Below the pieces are notes generated by a model. It saw only the letters and a list, made by a program, of their open reading frames with translations. It ran no database searches and was not told where the DNA came from. A stretch of 64,000 nucleotides of DNA from an uncultured Devosia sp. (lineage in GTDB: Bacteria; Pseudomonadota; Alphaproteobacteria; Rhizobiales; Devosiaceae), in contig NZ_CAUQDV010000001.1 in assembly GCF_963517015.1 (NCBI RefSeq), positions 682,001 to 746,000 of the forward strand. The letters are read 5' to 3'. The translations under genes and the position numbers were made by a program. This document shows positions 7,339 to 19,142 of this stretch, in pieces (the stretch's first letter is position 1; every line of letters starts with the position of its first letter).

Positions 7339-8571
7339 TCAGCTCCGATAGTCGCCGTTGATGGTGATATAGCCATGGGTGAGGTCGCAGGTATAGACCG
7401 TGGCCTTGCCCTCGCCTAGCCCCAGGTTCACCGTCAGTTCCAGGTCTTCGCCCTTCATATAGGCGCTGGTGGCGGCCTCGTCATAGACGGTGGCGCGTTC
7501 GCCATCCTTGGCGACCAGCAAGTCGCCGAAGCGGATGGCGAGCTTGTCGCGGTCAGCCGGCTCGCCGGCCTTGCCCACGGCCATCACGACGCGGCCCCAG
7601 TTGGCATCCTCGCCGGCAATGGCGGTCTTGACCAGTGGCGAGTCGGCGATCGACTTGGCAATGCGAAAGGCCGAGGCATCGGTGGTGGCGCCTTCGACAT
7701 GGATCGAGACCTGCTTGGTGGCGCCTTCGCCATCGCGCACGGTCTGGATGGCGAGGTCGAACAGCACGTCCTGCAGCGCCTGGCCGAAAATTTCGGCGCG
7801 CGGATCGTCGAGGCTCACGATCGGCTCGACCTGGGCCTTGCCGGTGGCAAAGGCCAAAAGCGTGTCCGAGGTGGAGGTGTCGCTATCGACGGTGATGGCG
7901 TTGAAGCTGGTCTGGACATGCTGGCTCAGAAGGGCCTGCAAGACGGGCGCGGCGATGGGCATGTCGGTGACGACAAAGCTCAGCATGGTGGCCATGTCGG
8001 GGGCAATCATGCCCGAGCCCTTGGCGATGCCATTGATGCGGACCTCGACGCCATCCAGCTCGACGACGGCGCCGTTGAGCTTGGGGAAGGTGTCGGTGGT
8101 CATGATGGCCTTGGCGGGGTCGATCCAGGGCGTGTCGCCCAGGCGCTTTGCAGCTTCGTCGAGCACGCCGGCGAATTTTTCGGCGGGCAGGGGCTCGCCG
8201 ATGACGCCGGTGGAGGCAAGAAAGATTTCACTGGTCGCACAACCAAGCGCCTTGGCGGCATAGTCGGCGGTCACCTTGACGCTGTCCATGCCCTTCTGGC
8301 CGGTGAAGGCATTGGCATTGCCCGAATTGACCACAAGGCCGCGCGCCACGCCGCGCGGCAGATTGGCCTTGCACCAGTCGACAGCAGCGGAGGAGCATTT
8401 GGACTTGGTCACCACGCCGGCAACGGTCGTGCCTTCGTCGAAGGCCATCAGTAGAACGTCGGTGCGGTTCTTGTACTTGATGCCGGCTTCAGCCGTGGCG
8501 AAGCGCACACCAGCAATGGCCGGCAGTTCGGGAAAGGATTTGGGCGCGAGGGGGGAAATCGGATGGGCCAT
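7339..8571 (-). CDS. argJ: Bifunctional glutamate N-acetyltransferase / amino-acid acetyltransferase ArgJ
   Basis: ArgJ moves the acetyl group from N-acetylornithine to glutamate, and can acetylate glutamate with acetyl-CoA, in arginine synthesis. The 410-residue length is normal. The self-cleavage site is visible as APDMATMLSF, cut between Ala194 and Thr195, where Thr195 becomes the N-terminal nucleophile of the beta chain. KGSGMIAP precedes it and VNSGNANAFTG forms the conserved N-terminal signature. It leads the argJ-GNAT-mutT operon. In many relatives ppiC lies directly upstream; here three accessory genes intervene. Confidence 0.95.
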   Translation of the reverse strand: MAHPISPLAPKSFPELPAIAGVRFATAEAGIKYKNRTDVLLMAFDEGTTVAGVVTKSKCSSAAVDWCKANLPRGVARGLVVNSGNANAFTGQKGMDSVKVTADYAAKALGCATSEIFLASTGVIGEPLPAEKFAGVLDEAAKRLGDTPWIDPAKAIMTTDTFPKLNGAVVELDGVEVRINGIAKGSGMIAPDMATMLSFVVTDMPIAAPVLQALLSQHVQTSFNAITVDSDTSTSDTLLAFATGKAQVEPIVSLDDPRAEIFGQALQDVLFDLAIQTVRDGEGATKQVSIHVEGATTDASAFRIAKSIADSPLVKTAIAGEDANWGRVVMAVGKAGEPADRDKLAIRFGDLLVAKDGERATVYDEAATSAYMKGEDLELTVNLGLGEGKATVYTCDLTHGYITINGDYRS

Positions 8572-8644
8572 CTGCGTGAGCCTTCTGGAGCAAAGCGTTG
8601 GCTCCGGTGTGCCTCAAAGATAAGGCAAGGGCAAGACGGTGATA

Positions 8645-9709
8645 TCAGCCGCCCACATCGCCGAAACGTATGCCCTTGATCTCGCCTGGCCGGACGCCAA
8701 AGAACTGCCGGAACTGGCGCGCGAAGTGGACAGTGTCGTCGATGCCGCAATGGAGGATCAGCTCGCCGATGGTCTCTGCCGATGCGCTGTGTTCGATCAG
8801 GTGACGTGCCCGGATCAGGCGCATCATGCGGATTTGGCCGGCAAGGGTCATGCCTTGTCCGGCAAAAGCGCGGTACAGCGTGGCGCGGGAGACGCCCAGC
8901 CTTGCGGCGACGAGGTCGGGATCAAGGTGCGGATTGTCGATCTGCTGGCTGATGAGATGCTGGGCGGCGACCACGAGGCCCCGCCGCAGCTCGCCCGGAC
9001 CCATGTCCGGCAGGTCCGGCGCCTGCTGCAGCATGAGCAGGGCTATGTCGATCGCTATTTCGAGCAGGCGCCCGGAATCCCATGCCGCAGGACGCTGCTC
9101 GCTCTCGATCATCAGCATCAGCTGCATTTGAAGGAAGAGACGCAACGGAGCCTCCTGCAGGCGTTGCAGCAAGATGGCCTGGTCAGGACGGTCCTGACCG
9201 AGCACGGCGTCGACCTCGTCGGCCTTGAGGCTGAGATAGACCACGCGGTGGTCGGTCATGGCGAGGCGGGAGGGGAGGCTCGCATCATAGAGATAGAGAT
9301 CGCCGGCCTCCGCCCGATGGCGCCAGTCGCCGGTCTCGTAGTCGCGGCGGCCCGCGAGCACGAGTCCGATGGTCAGGTTGGCATTGGCCTGGGTCGAGAG
9401 GCTGGCGCGCGTTCGGGCTCCCGAGAGGTCGGACGAGCTGGCATGGACGAATTCGCCGCGCGGCGCTGCCACCAGTTCCGCTCGGGCCGAAAAGGGCACT
9501 CCGGGCTCAAGCCGGCGATCCGCCGAAAAGTCGTAATAGACCCGGTTACGCCAGAAGTCATAGGGGTCGCCATCGGCGCCATCGGTGGAAAGCCGCAGTC
9601 GAAACCAGGATGCATCAGGGCCTTGACCCTGCACCCGCTGCTTGCTGGTCCAGTGGTCTGCATAGGCCTGGATCCAATGCCAGGCGGTCCGATGTTTTCC
9701 ATGCGGCAT
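8645..9709 (-). CDS. AraC family transcriptional regulator
   Basis: The 354-residue protein has an N-terminal AraC-binding-like sensor region and a C-terminal AraC/XylS DNA-binding domain with two helix-turn-helix units (DPDLVAARLGVSRATLYRAF, then GIDDTVHFARQFRQFFGVRPGE). The ATG at 9709 is preferred; a TTG at 9769 would add 20 residues. It is transcribed away from the secreted-protein/Slam-like gene pair with about 150 bases between, the classic position for a regulator of that pair. The inducer is unknown. No such gene is expected in the argJ-ppiC interval of relatives. Confidence 0.85.
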   Translation of the reverse strand: MPHGKHRTAWHWIQAYADHWTSKQRVQGQGPDASWFRLRLSTDGADGDPYDFWRNRVYYDFSADRRLEPGVPFSARAELVAAPRGEFVHASSSDLSGARTRASLSTQANANLTIGLVLAGRRDYETGDWRHRAEAGDLYLYDASLPSRLAMTDHRVVYLSLKADEVDAVLGQDRPDQAILLQRLQEAPLRLFLQMQLMLMIESEQRPAAWDSGRLLEIAIDIALLMLQQAPDLPDMGPGELRRGLVVAAQHLISQQIDNPHLDPDLVAARLGVSRATLYRAFAGQGMTLAGQIRMMRLIRARHLIEHSASAETIGELILHCGIDDTVHFARQFRQFFGVRPGEIKGIRFGDVGG

Positions 9710-9862
9710 GCGTGGCGCAATCCTAAATTTCGCAGGAAAATCATGCCCCAAGGTGAGTGCGGCGAGCAATGGAAAAAACCCGCGCCGTGAGACGATTTGG
9801 TTACCGCCCCGGTGGATCGGCCACTATTTGTCGTGCAGAGACCCAAGCTTTCGGAGTTCCGC

Positions 9863-10639
9863 GTGCGCACCCTTGTCCATAAAAAGTCATCCGCAGCCCT
9901 GCTTGTGGTGGGCCTATCGCTTGGCCTCACCGCAACCAGCCTCGCTCAATCGACAGGTGCCCAGGCAGACTTGGCTGCGCTGCAGCAGGCCAAGCGGCTG
10001 CAACTGGCCAATGCGCTGGCCAATACTCCCATTTCCCCAACGCCCACTAGGGGACAAATCTCTCAGATCGCCCAAAGCTATGGCTCACCAAACGTGGGCG
10101 CGATGGGGGTGAGTGTGGCAGGTGTTGGCGGGCTGAGCGCGGGCTCCATCTCGGCGACCGGTCTGTTGCGGAGCCTTGAATTGTTGGCCGAGCAGATCCG
10201 GCTTTCGGAGAATGCGCCTGCCCCGAGCGGCTGGGCGCGCTACGCGCACTACAACAATGGCAACCTGACGCCGACGCCGGTAACCGTCGCTGCTCATTAT
10301 GATGGCCTCGTGCGGGGTACCAGCGGCACGGGCACAGCTCTGGGTGGCACGGCGCATTTCGATGTCGATGTGACAGCCTCGTCGGCCGACTTCGACGGCC
10401 GCTTCGTCTTTGACGGTGGCGATACCGTTACCCTCAGCAACTACTACTATAGAGGGCAATATGGCGTATTCGTCGACGCCAACCAGCCCTTCATGGGCGG
10501 CAATATCGACTACACGACCTTCTTTGATTCCAAATTCTATGGCCCCAATGCCGAGCAGTATGGCGGGGACTGGGCATTCATGGTGTCGGGCGGCAGCGAC
10601 CCCGGCATTGCCAGCGGCCAGTTCGTCACGGCCCGATGA
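9863..10639 (+). CDS. Exported protein with TbpB/hemophilin-like C-terminal barrel, candidate Slam cargo
   Basis: The 258-residue product starts at GTG 9863 behind CGGAG; longer TTG starts are in frame but lack a ribosome site. A Sec signal peptide ends near SLA-Q (residue 28) with no lipobox Cys, so the protein is soluble. Residues 30-150 are Ala/Gln/Ser-rich, partly helical. From about 150 on, alternating Gly-rich beta strands (GGTAHFDVDV, GRFVFDGGDTVTL, GGDWAFMVSGG, ending GIASGQFVTAR) resemble the eight-stranded barrel of TbpB and hemophilin. Its stop overlaps the start of the Slam-like gene (ATGA). The cargo role is inferred from this fold pattern and linkage. Confidence 0.55.
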   Translation: MRTLVHKKSSAALLVVGLSLGLTATSLAQSTGAQADLAALQQAKRLQLANALANTPISPTPTRGQISQIAQSYGSPNVGAMGVSVAGVGGLSAGSISATGLLRSLELLAEQIRLSENAPAPSGWARYAHYNNGNLTPTPVTVAAHYDGLVRGTSGTGTALGGTAHFDVDVTASSADFDGRFVFDGGDTVTLSNYYYRGQYGVFVDANQPFMGGNIDYTTFFDSKFYGPNAEQYGGDWAFMVSGGSDPGIASGQFVTAR

Positions 10640-11937
10640 GAAGCCCGATGCCTGAGGGCTTTCTCCAGAGCGTCGCTGCCGGCTCCGCCCTGACTGTGCT
10701 GCTGGCCAGTGCAATTCCGGCCCTCGGCCAGGAGGGAGGCGTCGACGAGCTTTGCCGTGCCGTGATCGCCAGCCCGGCGCCGGATGGCGACGCCAATGTC
10801 TTGGTGCTCAAGGCCGATTGTGCGCTGGCGCTCGGCCAGGCAGACGAGGCGACAAAATTTTACGCCGCCGCCCTTGCCGTCGACCCGTCGAACCTGACCA
10901 CGCGCGCGGAACTGGCTGGCCTGCTGCTGCTTCTGGGCCGCGGCAACGAGGCCACGCCGCTGCTGGCGGCAGCGTCCACAAGCAATCCCGATGATCCAGC
11001 GGCCCATCAAATGAGCTCGCTTGCCAATAGTTGGCCCGAAACGCCAGCGCCGGGCGGCTGGAGCGGATCTATCGCGTTGGGGCGGGGCTATGACAGCAAT
11101 GTCAGTGGCGGCACGTTCAGCTCCACCTTCGATGCCATCATCGCCGGCACATTGCTGGAATTGACCATTGCGGAGGCGTCGAAAGGGCAGCCCGACTGGG
11201 CTAGCCAGCTGAGCGGCAGTGCGCGCTATCTGCATGTGCTCGATGCCAATAATGCCGTCGTGCTGAGCGGCAATGCGGGCCTCACCGTGTATGACCAGCA
11301 TTCGCGCTACAACCGCCTCGACACCTCGATTGGCGTCGGCCTGCTGCATGGCGAGAACAATCTCACCTGGAGCCTGACGCCCAATGCGCGTCTGGTCTGG
11401 GAGGATGCGGCGCTGGACCGGGCGGGGTTCTATCTCGATGGACGGATACAGCTCGGCCTCACCGCGCAGACGGCGCTGATCGGTTTCGGCAAGGTTGGCT
11501 ATAGCCTTGCCGGGCAGGACGCGGCGCTCAACCATGCCAGTGGGCAGGTGGGGATAGGCCTTGAACATGAATTCGATGAACGGCTGTCAGCCAGGGTGGC
11601 ACTGGCTGTCGAGCGCAAGGCGTCCAATACGCCGACCCAGTCCATCGTCCAGGTCGGGCCCAGCGCCGGGCTGCACGCCCTGCTCAGCGACAGTTTGGCT
11701 CTCGATCTGGCCTATCGCTACGATCTTTCGCTCTACGATCAGACCATGGCCTTCTTTCCGCAGGCCCGGCAGGATAGCGAACACGAGCTGTCCGCTGCCC
11801 TGACGCTCGACCTGTCGAGCTGGACCGAAGGGCTTAGTGCAGAAGCGCGTTACCGGTTCGAATATGTGGATTCAACGCTCGATCTCTACGACCGCGACCA
11901 GCACGTGATCGCGACATCGCTGCGCTACGAGTTCTGA
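10636..11937 (+). CDS. Surface lipoprotein assembly modifier (Slam/DUF560)-like outer membrane protein
   Basis: The 433-residue protein has a Sec signal (cleavage near ALG-Q, residue 31) and a TPR-rich periplasmic region at about 35-125 (VLKADCALALGQADEATKFY, then LLLLLGRGNEATPLL). A C-terminal beta-barrel of about 290 residues ends in YEF. The barrel opens with GRGYDSNVSGG, like the conserved D-x-N-V/I motif of DUF560 proteins. This TPR plus 14-strand barrel layout defines Slam, the outer-membrane component of type XI secretion. The gene is translationally coupled to the small exported protein upstream and sits beside an AraC regulator. Confidence 0.7.
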   Translation: MRSPMPEGFLQSVAAGSALTVLLASAIPALGQEGGVDELCRAVIASPAPDGDANVLVLKADCALALGQADEATKFYAAALAVDPSNLTTRAELAGLLLLLGRGNEATPLLAAASTSNPDDPAAHQMSSLANSWPETPAPGGWSGSIALGRGYDSNVSGGTFSSTFDAIIAGTLLELTIAEASKGQPDWASQLSGSARYLHVLDANNAVVLSGNAGLTVYDQHSRYNRLDTSIGVGLLHGENNLTWSLTPNARLVWEDAALDRAGFYLDGRIQLGLTAQTALIGFGKVGYSLAGQDAALNHASGQVGIGLEHEFDERLSARVALAVERKASNTPTQSIVQVGPSAGLHALLSDSLALDLAYRYDLSLYDQTMAFFPQARQDSEHELSAALTLDLSSWTEGLSAEARYRFEYVDSTLDLYDRDQHVIATSLRYEF

Positions 11938-12034
11938 GAGTTTCCAGGACTGGCGAAGCGGCCTTCCACGGGCCAGTTCAGGAAGAGGCGAGACAGCGTG
12001 GGCTTGAAGCTCACGCCGTCTTTTAATGCGCGTG

Positions 12035-12964
12035 TTACTGAGCTGTCGGCGGAGCGGTTTCGCTCTGGGAGTCGACGGCAGCCTTGAGCGCGGCGTCGGG
12101 AATATCGACGGTGACATTGGCCATCAGGTTCTCGACGGTTGCGTCGAACGTGTCCATCAGAAGCTTCTGCTGCAACTGGCCGGCGACCTGTTCGAAGGCC
12201 GGCGCGGTGGACTGGCGCTTTTCCTCGAGCTTGATGACGTGCCAGCCGAACTGGGACTGCACCGGCGCGGAGACCTGGCCGACATCGGTCAGGGCGAAGG
12301 CTGCGGCTTCGAAGGGCGCAACCATCATGCCCTTGCCGAAAAAGCCCAGGTCGCCGCCATTGGCTGCGCCGGGATCGATCGACTTTTCCTTGGCCAGGGT
12401 GGCGAAGTCGGCGCCGCCGTCGATGGCAGCCTTGACCTCATTGGCCTCTTCCTCGGTCGGCACCAGAATGTGGCTGGCGCGGATTTCCTCGGCCGGGGTG
12501 AATTCGGCGACGAATTTATCATATTCGGCGCGCACGGTTTCCTCGGTCACCGAGGCGGCGATGGCATCGGCGAAATAGGCGCGGCGCAGCGAGCGGTCTT
12601 CGAGATAGGACAGGCGCTGGGCAAAGAGCGGGGTGTCGGCCATGCCGGCTTCACGGCCAGCCTGGGCCATCACCTTCATGTCGATCAGCACGCGCAGCAG
12701 GAAGGGCTTGCGCTGGTCGGGCGGCATCTGGCTGAGTTCCTGGGTCAGGTCCTCGGCGGCAAAGCTCAGTTCTGCCTCGGTGATCGGCTCGCCGCCAACG
12801 GTTGCCACGACAGTGTCCGGCGAAACCGGAGCCGCAGCCTCGGCAGCGGGGGCTTCGGCGGCCGGGGCCGCATCCTGTGCCGTGGCGGGCGCTGCAACAG
12901 CTGCGGCAGCGATAACCAGCGCGAGCATGCTCGTCCGGGCAAGGCGCAACGAGGAAGAAATCAT
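12035..12964 (-). CDS. Periplasmic parvulin-type peptidyl-prolyl isomerase (PpiC)
   Basis: The 309-residue protein has a Sec signal (ending ATA-Q near residue 30) and an Ala/Glu/Pro-rich linker. A SurA/PrsA-like helical region and a parvulin domain follow at about 155-245 (IRASHILVPTEEEA, GGDLGFFGKGMMVAPFEAAAFAL, SQFGWHVIKLEEKR). Such proteins isomerise prolines during folding of secreted proteins in the periplasm. ATG 12964 is chosen because AGGAG lies just upstream; the frame stays open further but without a signal peptide. It is divergent from secA, a pairing that is common in Hyphomicrobiales. Confidence 0.9.
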   Translation of the reverse strand: MISSSLRLARTSMLALVIAAAAVAAPATAQDAAPAAEAPAAEAAAPVSPDTVVATVGGEPITEAELSFAAEDLTQELSQMPPDQRKPFLLRVLIDMKVMAQAGREAGMADTPLFAQRLSYLEDRSLRRAYFADAIAASVTEETVRAEYDKFVAEFTPAEEIRASHILVPTEEEANEVKAAIDGGADFATLAKEKSIDPGAANGGDLGFFGKGMMVAPFEAAAFALTDVGQVSAPVQSQFGWHVIKLEEKRQSTAPAFEQVAGQLQQKLLMDTFDATVENLMANVTVDIPDAALKAAVDSQSETAPPTAQ

Positions 12965-13348
12965 AGGTCGGTCTCCTGGGCCGGCGCAGGCTCTGCGCCC
13001 CGGCTCGTTGATAATCGGCAAAGCGCGCCCGGAGCAATGGGCGCGGATCTCGCGGCCTGCCTCACATAGCAAGGGGGCCAAAATGTGCCCCGATGGGTCA
13101 ATGGGAGAACTGCCGGTGAAAAACCCGTTCCTGCCGCCGTTTTCGGCAGGGCACGGCAGGTTTGGCGCAATTCGGCGACGTTGACAAGACAAGGTCCCGC
13201 TCTTACATCTCAGCCGCTTTTTCCGCCGTCTGGCGGGATACCAGAAATTCAAAGCCGGAAAGGCTTGCTCATCGCGTCGACGCGGCCAAAGGGCCTATCC
13301 GCACCTCTCCCGACCGCCCCTCCGATGAGTCATAAAAGGACCTGACAT
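12965..13348. other. Divergent ppiC/secA intergenic region
   Basis: About 380 non-coding bases separate the two starts. A good sigma-70-type promoter facing secA lies at 13181-13209. The minus-strand frame is open through this region, but it has no ribosome site and would destroy the PpiC signal peptide, so I regard it as non-coding. No hairpin or RNA gene was recognised. Confidence 0.6.
13181..13209 (+). promoter_or_regulatory. Candidate sigma-70 promoter of secA
   Basis: A perfect -35 TTGACA at 13181 is followed after 17 bases by TACATC at 13204, a weak -10. It lies 140 bases before the secA ATG and faces it. Confidence 0.45.
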
Positions 13349-16093
<2,745 letters not shown>

Positions 16094-16100
16094 TGTGAAG

Positions 16101-16126
16101 AGGCCCGGAGCGATCCGGGCCTTTGC
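16101..16126 (+). terminator. Rho-independent terminator of secA
   Basis: A 9-base stem (AGGCCCGGA / TCCGGGCCT) with loop GCGA is followed by TTGCTTTT, starting 8 bases after the secA stop. Confidence 0.85.
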
Positions 16127-16159
16127 TTTTGATGCCCCCGGCGCTTACCACACCCACGA

Positions 16160-16291
16160 TGTCACCCCGGCCTTGAGCCGGGGCCCATCCCGAGATCGTA
16201 CCACGTCCGCAAGGTGGCAGTGATCGTCACAGCGACCTTGCGGAAAGACACACATTTCAGGATGAATCCCGGCTCAAGGCCGGGATGACAC
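16160..16291. repeat. Dispersed palindromic repeat, copy 1 (GTGTCAYCCCGG family)
   Basis: The ends are inverted: TGTCACCCCGGCCTTGAGCCGGGG on the left and CCCGGCTCAAGGCCGGGATGACA on the right. About 80 bases lie between, with inner inverted arms around CCGCAAGGT / ACCTTGCGG. It lies in the gap after the secA terminator. Four more copies occur in this window at 27392, 42066, 44570 and 50912. Confidence 0.85.
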
Positions 16292-16332
16292 CGCGTTTGT
16301 GGTTTGTCTCGTGGGTGAAGGCGAATGACAGC

Positions 16333-16953
16333 TCAGCAGCTGACCCGGATGTCGGCAAAGCCGGTAATGCCGCCTTCGCTGGCATCGACCACGCCGATCA
16401 TGCATTTGCTGCCGGGCAGGCCGATATTGCCGCCCGATGCGATCACCGTGCCGTCGCGCAGGGTGACGAAGCCGCTGTCCACATTGCCGATCTCCACAGT
16501 GGCCGGGAAGCCGCAGACCGGATAGCTGTCGCCAGCGGTGATCATGAAGCGGGTGCCGGTGGGCATGCAGTCGCCTGATGCTTCGGCCGTGCTGGGCGTC
16601 GCAGCGGCCGGTGCGGCGGCGGTGGCCACGGGCGCCGGAGCATTGCGCCAGTTTTCTTCAAGAATGCTCAGGCGGTTGGTGAGATCGGTCAGCCCGGCAT
16701 TGTCGGATGCCGGCTGGGGCGTCGTGCCCTGCTGGCGGCCGAACAGTTCGAGCGCGATGCGGAACTGGGCAATGTCACTGGCGACGCTGGCCATCTGTTG
16801 CTGGGTCTCGCGATAGACCCAGGCGCTGGTGCCCAGAGAGCCAGCGGCGACAAGTCCGACGACAAAGCTGAGCAGTACCGAGCCGGATGGGCCACGCGGC
16901 TTGCGTGGCGGAGCGGGACGCTCTTCGCTCTGGACGGATGGGGTCTCTTCCAA
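16333..16953 (-). CDS. Membrane-anchored protein of unknown function
   Basis: I do not recognise this 206-residue protein. It has a proline/basic cytoplasmic N-terminus and one membrane helix at about 24-46. A short coiled-coil-like stretch (RETQQQMASVASDIAQFRIALE) and an Ala/Pro linker follow. A C-terminal domain of about 80 residues has four cysteines (in GDCMPTG, YPVCGF, SKCMIG and the final DIRVSC) that could form disulfides in the periplasm. It lies alone between the secA repeat and a YafK-type gene in the same direction. The envelope location is inferred from topology. Confidence 0.7.
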   Translation of the reverse strand: MEETPSVQSEERPAPPRKPRGPSGSVLLSFVVGLVAAGSLGTSAWVYRETQQQMASVASDIAQFRIALELFGRQQGTTPQPASDNAGLTDLTNRLSILEENWRNAPAPVATAAAPAAATPSTAEASGDCMPTGTRFMITAGDSYPVCGFPATVEIGNVDSGFVTLRDGTVIASGGNIGLPGSKCMIGVVDASEGGITGFADIRVSC

Positions 16954-17026
16954 GGCGAATTCTCCAGGGTGACGCTGGCCATCAGATCGGACCAGATTGC
17001 GGCCCCATCATGATAGCAGGACGATT

Positions 17027-18037
17027 TCAGCGCGTCAGCGGCGGAAAGGGTTTCGGTGCCGGCTTACCGGAGATGACCGCGACCACGTCGGCGTCCTTGC
17101 CACCCCCAAACATATTGCCCATGCCGCCGATGAAGCCTGAGATAGCGGCGCTGCGCTCCTTGACCGCGGCTTCCTCGGACGCCTTGCGGGTGGCCGCGGT
17201 CGCCTCGTTGGTGACGGCCTTGGCAAAGGCGGCTTCGTCGGCCTGCTGCTTTTCGGCCAGGCCGGCAATCAGCGTGGTGGCGGGGCAGGGGCCCATGGCG
17301 TTGAGGGCGCCGCCGGTCGGATTGAAAATATACTGGCCCTCGCAGACGTCCCAGACCGGTGGGGCCTTGGTCAGCTCGAACAGGTCATAGCCTTCCTTGA
17401 TGTCCTTCCAGAAGCTCAGGTGCTGGTTGGACGCTTCCTTGGCAAGGTTGGCCGGGGTCATCTTGAAGGGGAAGATCTGCAGCTGGAAGCTCTGGTTGCC
17501 ACCCTTGAAGGTCTCGCGGGCCAGCGAATAGATCTCGGCGATGCCGTCATCGGTCATGGCGTAGCAGCCGCGCGACGAGCAATCGCCGTGGACCATCAGG
17601 TCGGATCCGGTGCGGCCATGGGCGCGGTCGAACTTGTTGGGGAAGCCGGTATTGAAGGCGAGATAGTAGCTCGACTTCGGATTCATCAGGCCGGGCGTGA
17701 TCGTATAGAAACCCTCGGGGCTCTGCCGGTCGCCTTCCTTGATCTTGGGGCCGAGATTGCCGGAAAAGGCGCAGATCTCGTAGGTCTTGAACATCTTGAA
17801 CTGGCCGCTCGAGGTCTTCTTCCAGACTTCGAGGGTCTTTTCCTGCTTGAAGATGCGCACGACCATGGCTTCGGCGGGCGAAGAGCCCATGGCGCGCAGG
17901 GCGCTGACCGTGCCGCTGGGCAGGGCCTGATTGTGCCGATCATTGCTGGACTTGGGCAGGAAGCCGCCACAGGCGACAAGGCCGAAGGCGACCCAGAGCA
18001 GGATAGCGATCGAAGAGAGCTTGCGAAGAACGGTCAC
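17027..18037 (-). CDS. YafK-type murein L,D-transpeptidase family lipoprotein
   Basis: The 336-residue protein starts with a lipoprotein signal (LVAC, Cys23). A YkuD-like catalytic domain runs from about 57 to 175, with the active-site motif MVHGDCSSRGCYAM (His150, catalytic Cys158). This form is characteristic of the YafK/DpaA branch. DpaA in E. coli cuts the peptidoglycan-lipoprotein link, while other members crosslink or attach proteins; which applies here is open. The C-terminal 150 residues are a family-typical extension ending in a low-complexity Gly/Pro tail. Confidence 0.85.
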   Translation of the reverse strand: MTVLRKLSSIAILLWVAFGLVACGGFLPKSSNDRHNQALPSGTVSALRAMGSSPAEAMVVRIFKQEKTLEVWKKTSSGQFKMFKTYEICAFSGNLGPKIKEGDRQSPEGFYTITPGLMNPKSSYYLAFNTGFPNKFDRAHGRTGSDLMVHGDCSSRGCYAMTDDGIAEIYSLARETFKGGNQSFQLQIFPFKMTPANLAKEASNQHLSFWKDIKEGYDLFELTKAPPVWDVCEGQYIFNPTGGALNAMGPCPATTLIAGLAEKQQADEAAFAKAVTNEATAATRKASEEAAVKERSAAISGFIGGMGNMFGGGKDADVVAVISGKPAPKPFPPLTR

Positions 18038-18188
18038 GATCGTCGGCCTGGGTAGGAATCACTGTCCAGCCCATCTGCGGGCCTGGTTACCCAAGCATGA
18101 GAAAAGGTGGTGAAGGAAGCCTTACCACGGCCCGTTTTTCCCCGGAAGCGGGGTCAAAATCACGCAGCTGTGTGGAAGTGTCCGGCGC

Positions 18189-19142
18189 CTATAGCGCCGA
18201 ACCGATGGCCAGGAATTTCTCGCGACGGTGTTCGCGGGTTTCAAGGCGCCCCTTGCCGGCGAAGTCCTTGAGGAACTTGGCGATGGCGTCGCGCGTCGAG
18301 CCCATGATGGCCTCATGGTGACGATGGGCGCCACCGGTGCCTTCTGGAATGATGGCGTCGATCACGCCAAAGCCGAGCAGGTCCTGCGCGGTGATCTTCT
18401 GGGCGGTGGCCATGTCCTGCGCCTTGGCGGCGTCGCGGAACAGGATCGACGCGCCGGCTTCGGGCGAAATCACCGAATAGATCGAGTTTTCCAGCATCAG
18501 CACGCGATTGGCCACGGCGATGGCAATGGCGCCACCGGAGCCGCCTTCGCCGATGACGATGGCGATATTGGGCACGCCAAGTTCGAGGCATTTCTCGGTC
18601 GAGCGGGCAATGGCCTCAGCCTGGCCGCGCTCTTCGGCGCCGATGCCGGGATAGGCGCCGGCGGTATCGACAAAGGAGATCAGCGGGATGTTGAAGCGAT
18701 CCGCCATTTCCATGATGCGGACGGCCTTGCGATAGCCCTCGGGGCTGGCCATGCCGAAATTGTGCTTGAGGCGGGTCTCGGTCGAACTGCCCTTTTCCTG
18801 GCCGAGGATGGCAACGGACTGGCCGTTGAAGCGGCCAAAGCCAGCCTGGAGCGCGGCGTCTTCGCGATACTTGCGATCGCCGGCCAGCGGGGTCCACTCG
18901 GTGATGAGCTTGCCGACATAGTCGGAGAAATGCGGGCGCTGCGGATGGCGCGCTACCTGCGTCTTCTGCCAGGGGGTCAGGCGGCGGTAAATCTCGACCA
19001 GCGCCTCGTCGGCGCGGGCGGACAGGCGGTTGACCTCTTCGTCGATGCTGACGGCCTGGTCAGTGGCTGCCATGGCCTTGAGCTCGGCGATCTTGCCTTC
19101 AAGATCGGCAACCGGCTTTTCGAAATCGAGATAGGACTGCAT
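18189..19142 (-). CDS. accA: Acetyl-CoA carboxylase carboxyltransferase subunit alpha
   Basis: AccA pairs with AccD to move carboxyl from biotin to acetyl-CoA, giving malonyl-CoA for fatty-acid synthesis. The 317-residue length is normal. The conserved segments are visible: YLDFEKPVADLEGKI at the start, SFVDTAGAYPGIGAEERGQAEAIA, IGEGGSGGAIAIAVAN and the tail RREKFLAIG. It is transcribed in the same direction as the xerD pair upstream, but with a gap of about 240 bases, so it probably has its own promoter. Confidence 0.97.
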   Translation of the reverse strand: MQSYLDFEKPVADLEGKIAELKAMAATDQAVSIDEEVNRLSARADEALVEIYRRLTPWQKTQVARHPQRPHFSDYVGKLITEWTPLAGDRKYREDAALQAGFGRFNGQSVAILGQEKGSSTETRLKHNFGMASPEGYRKAVRIMEMADRFNIPLISFVDTAGAYPGIGAEERGQAEAIARSTEKCLELGVPNIAIVIGEGGSGGAIAIAVANRVLMLENSIYSVISPEAGASILFRDAAKAQDMATAQKITAQDLLGFGVIDAIIPEGTGGAHRHHEAIMGSTRDAIAKFLKDFAGKGRLETREHRREKFLAIGSAL

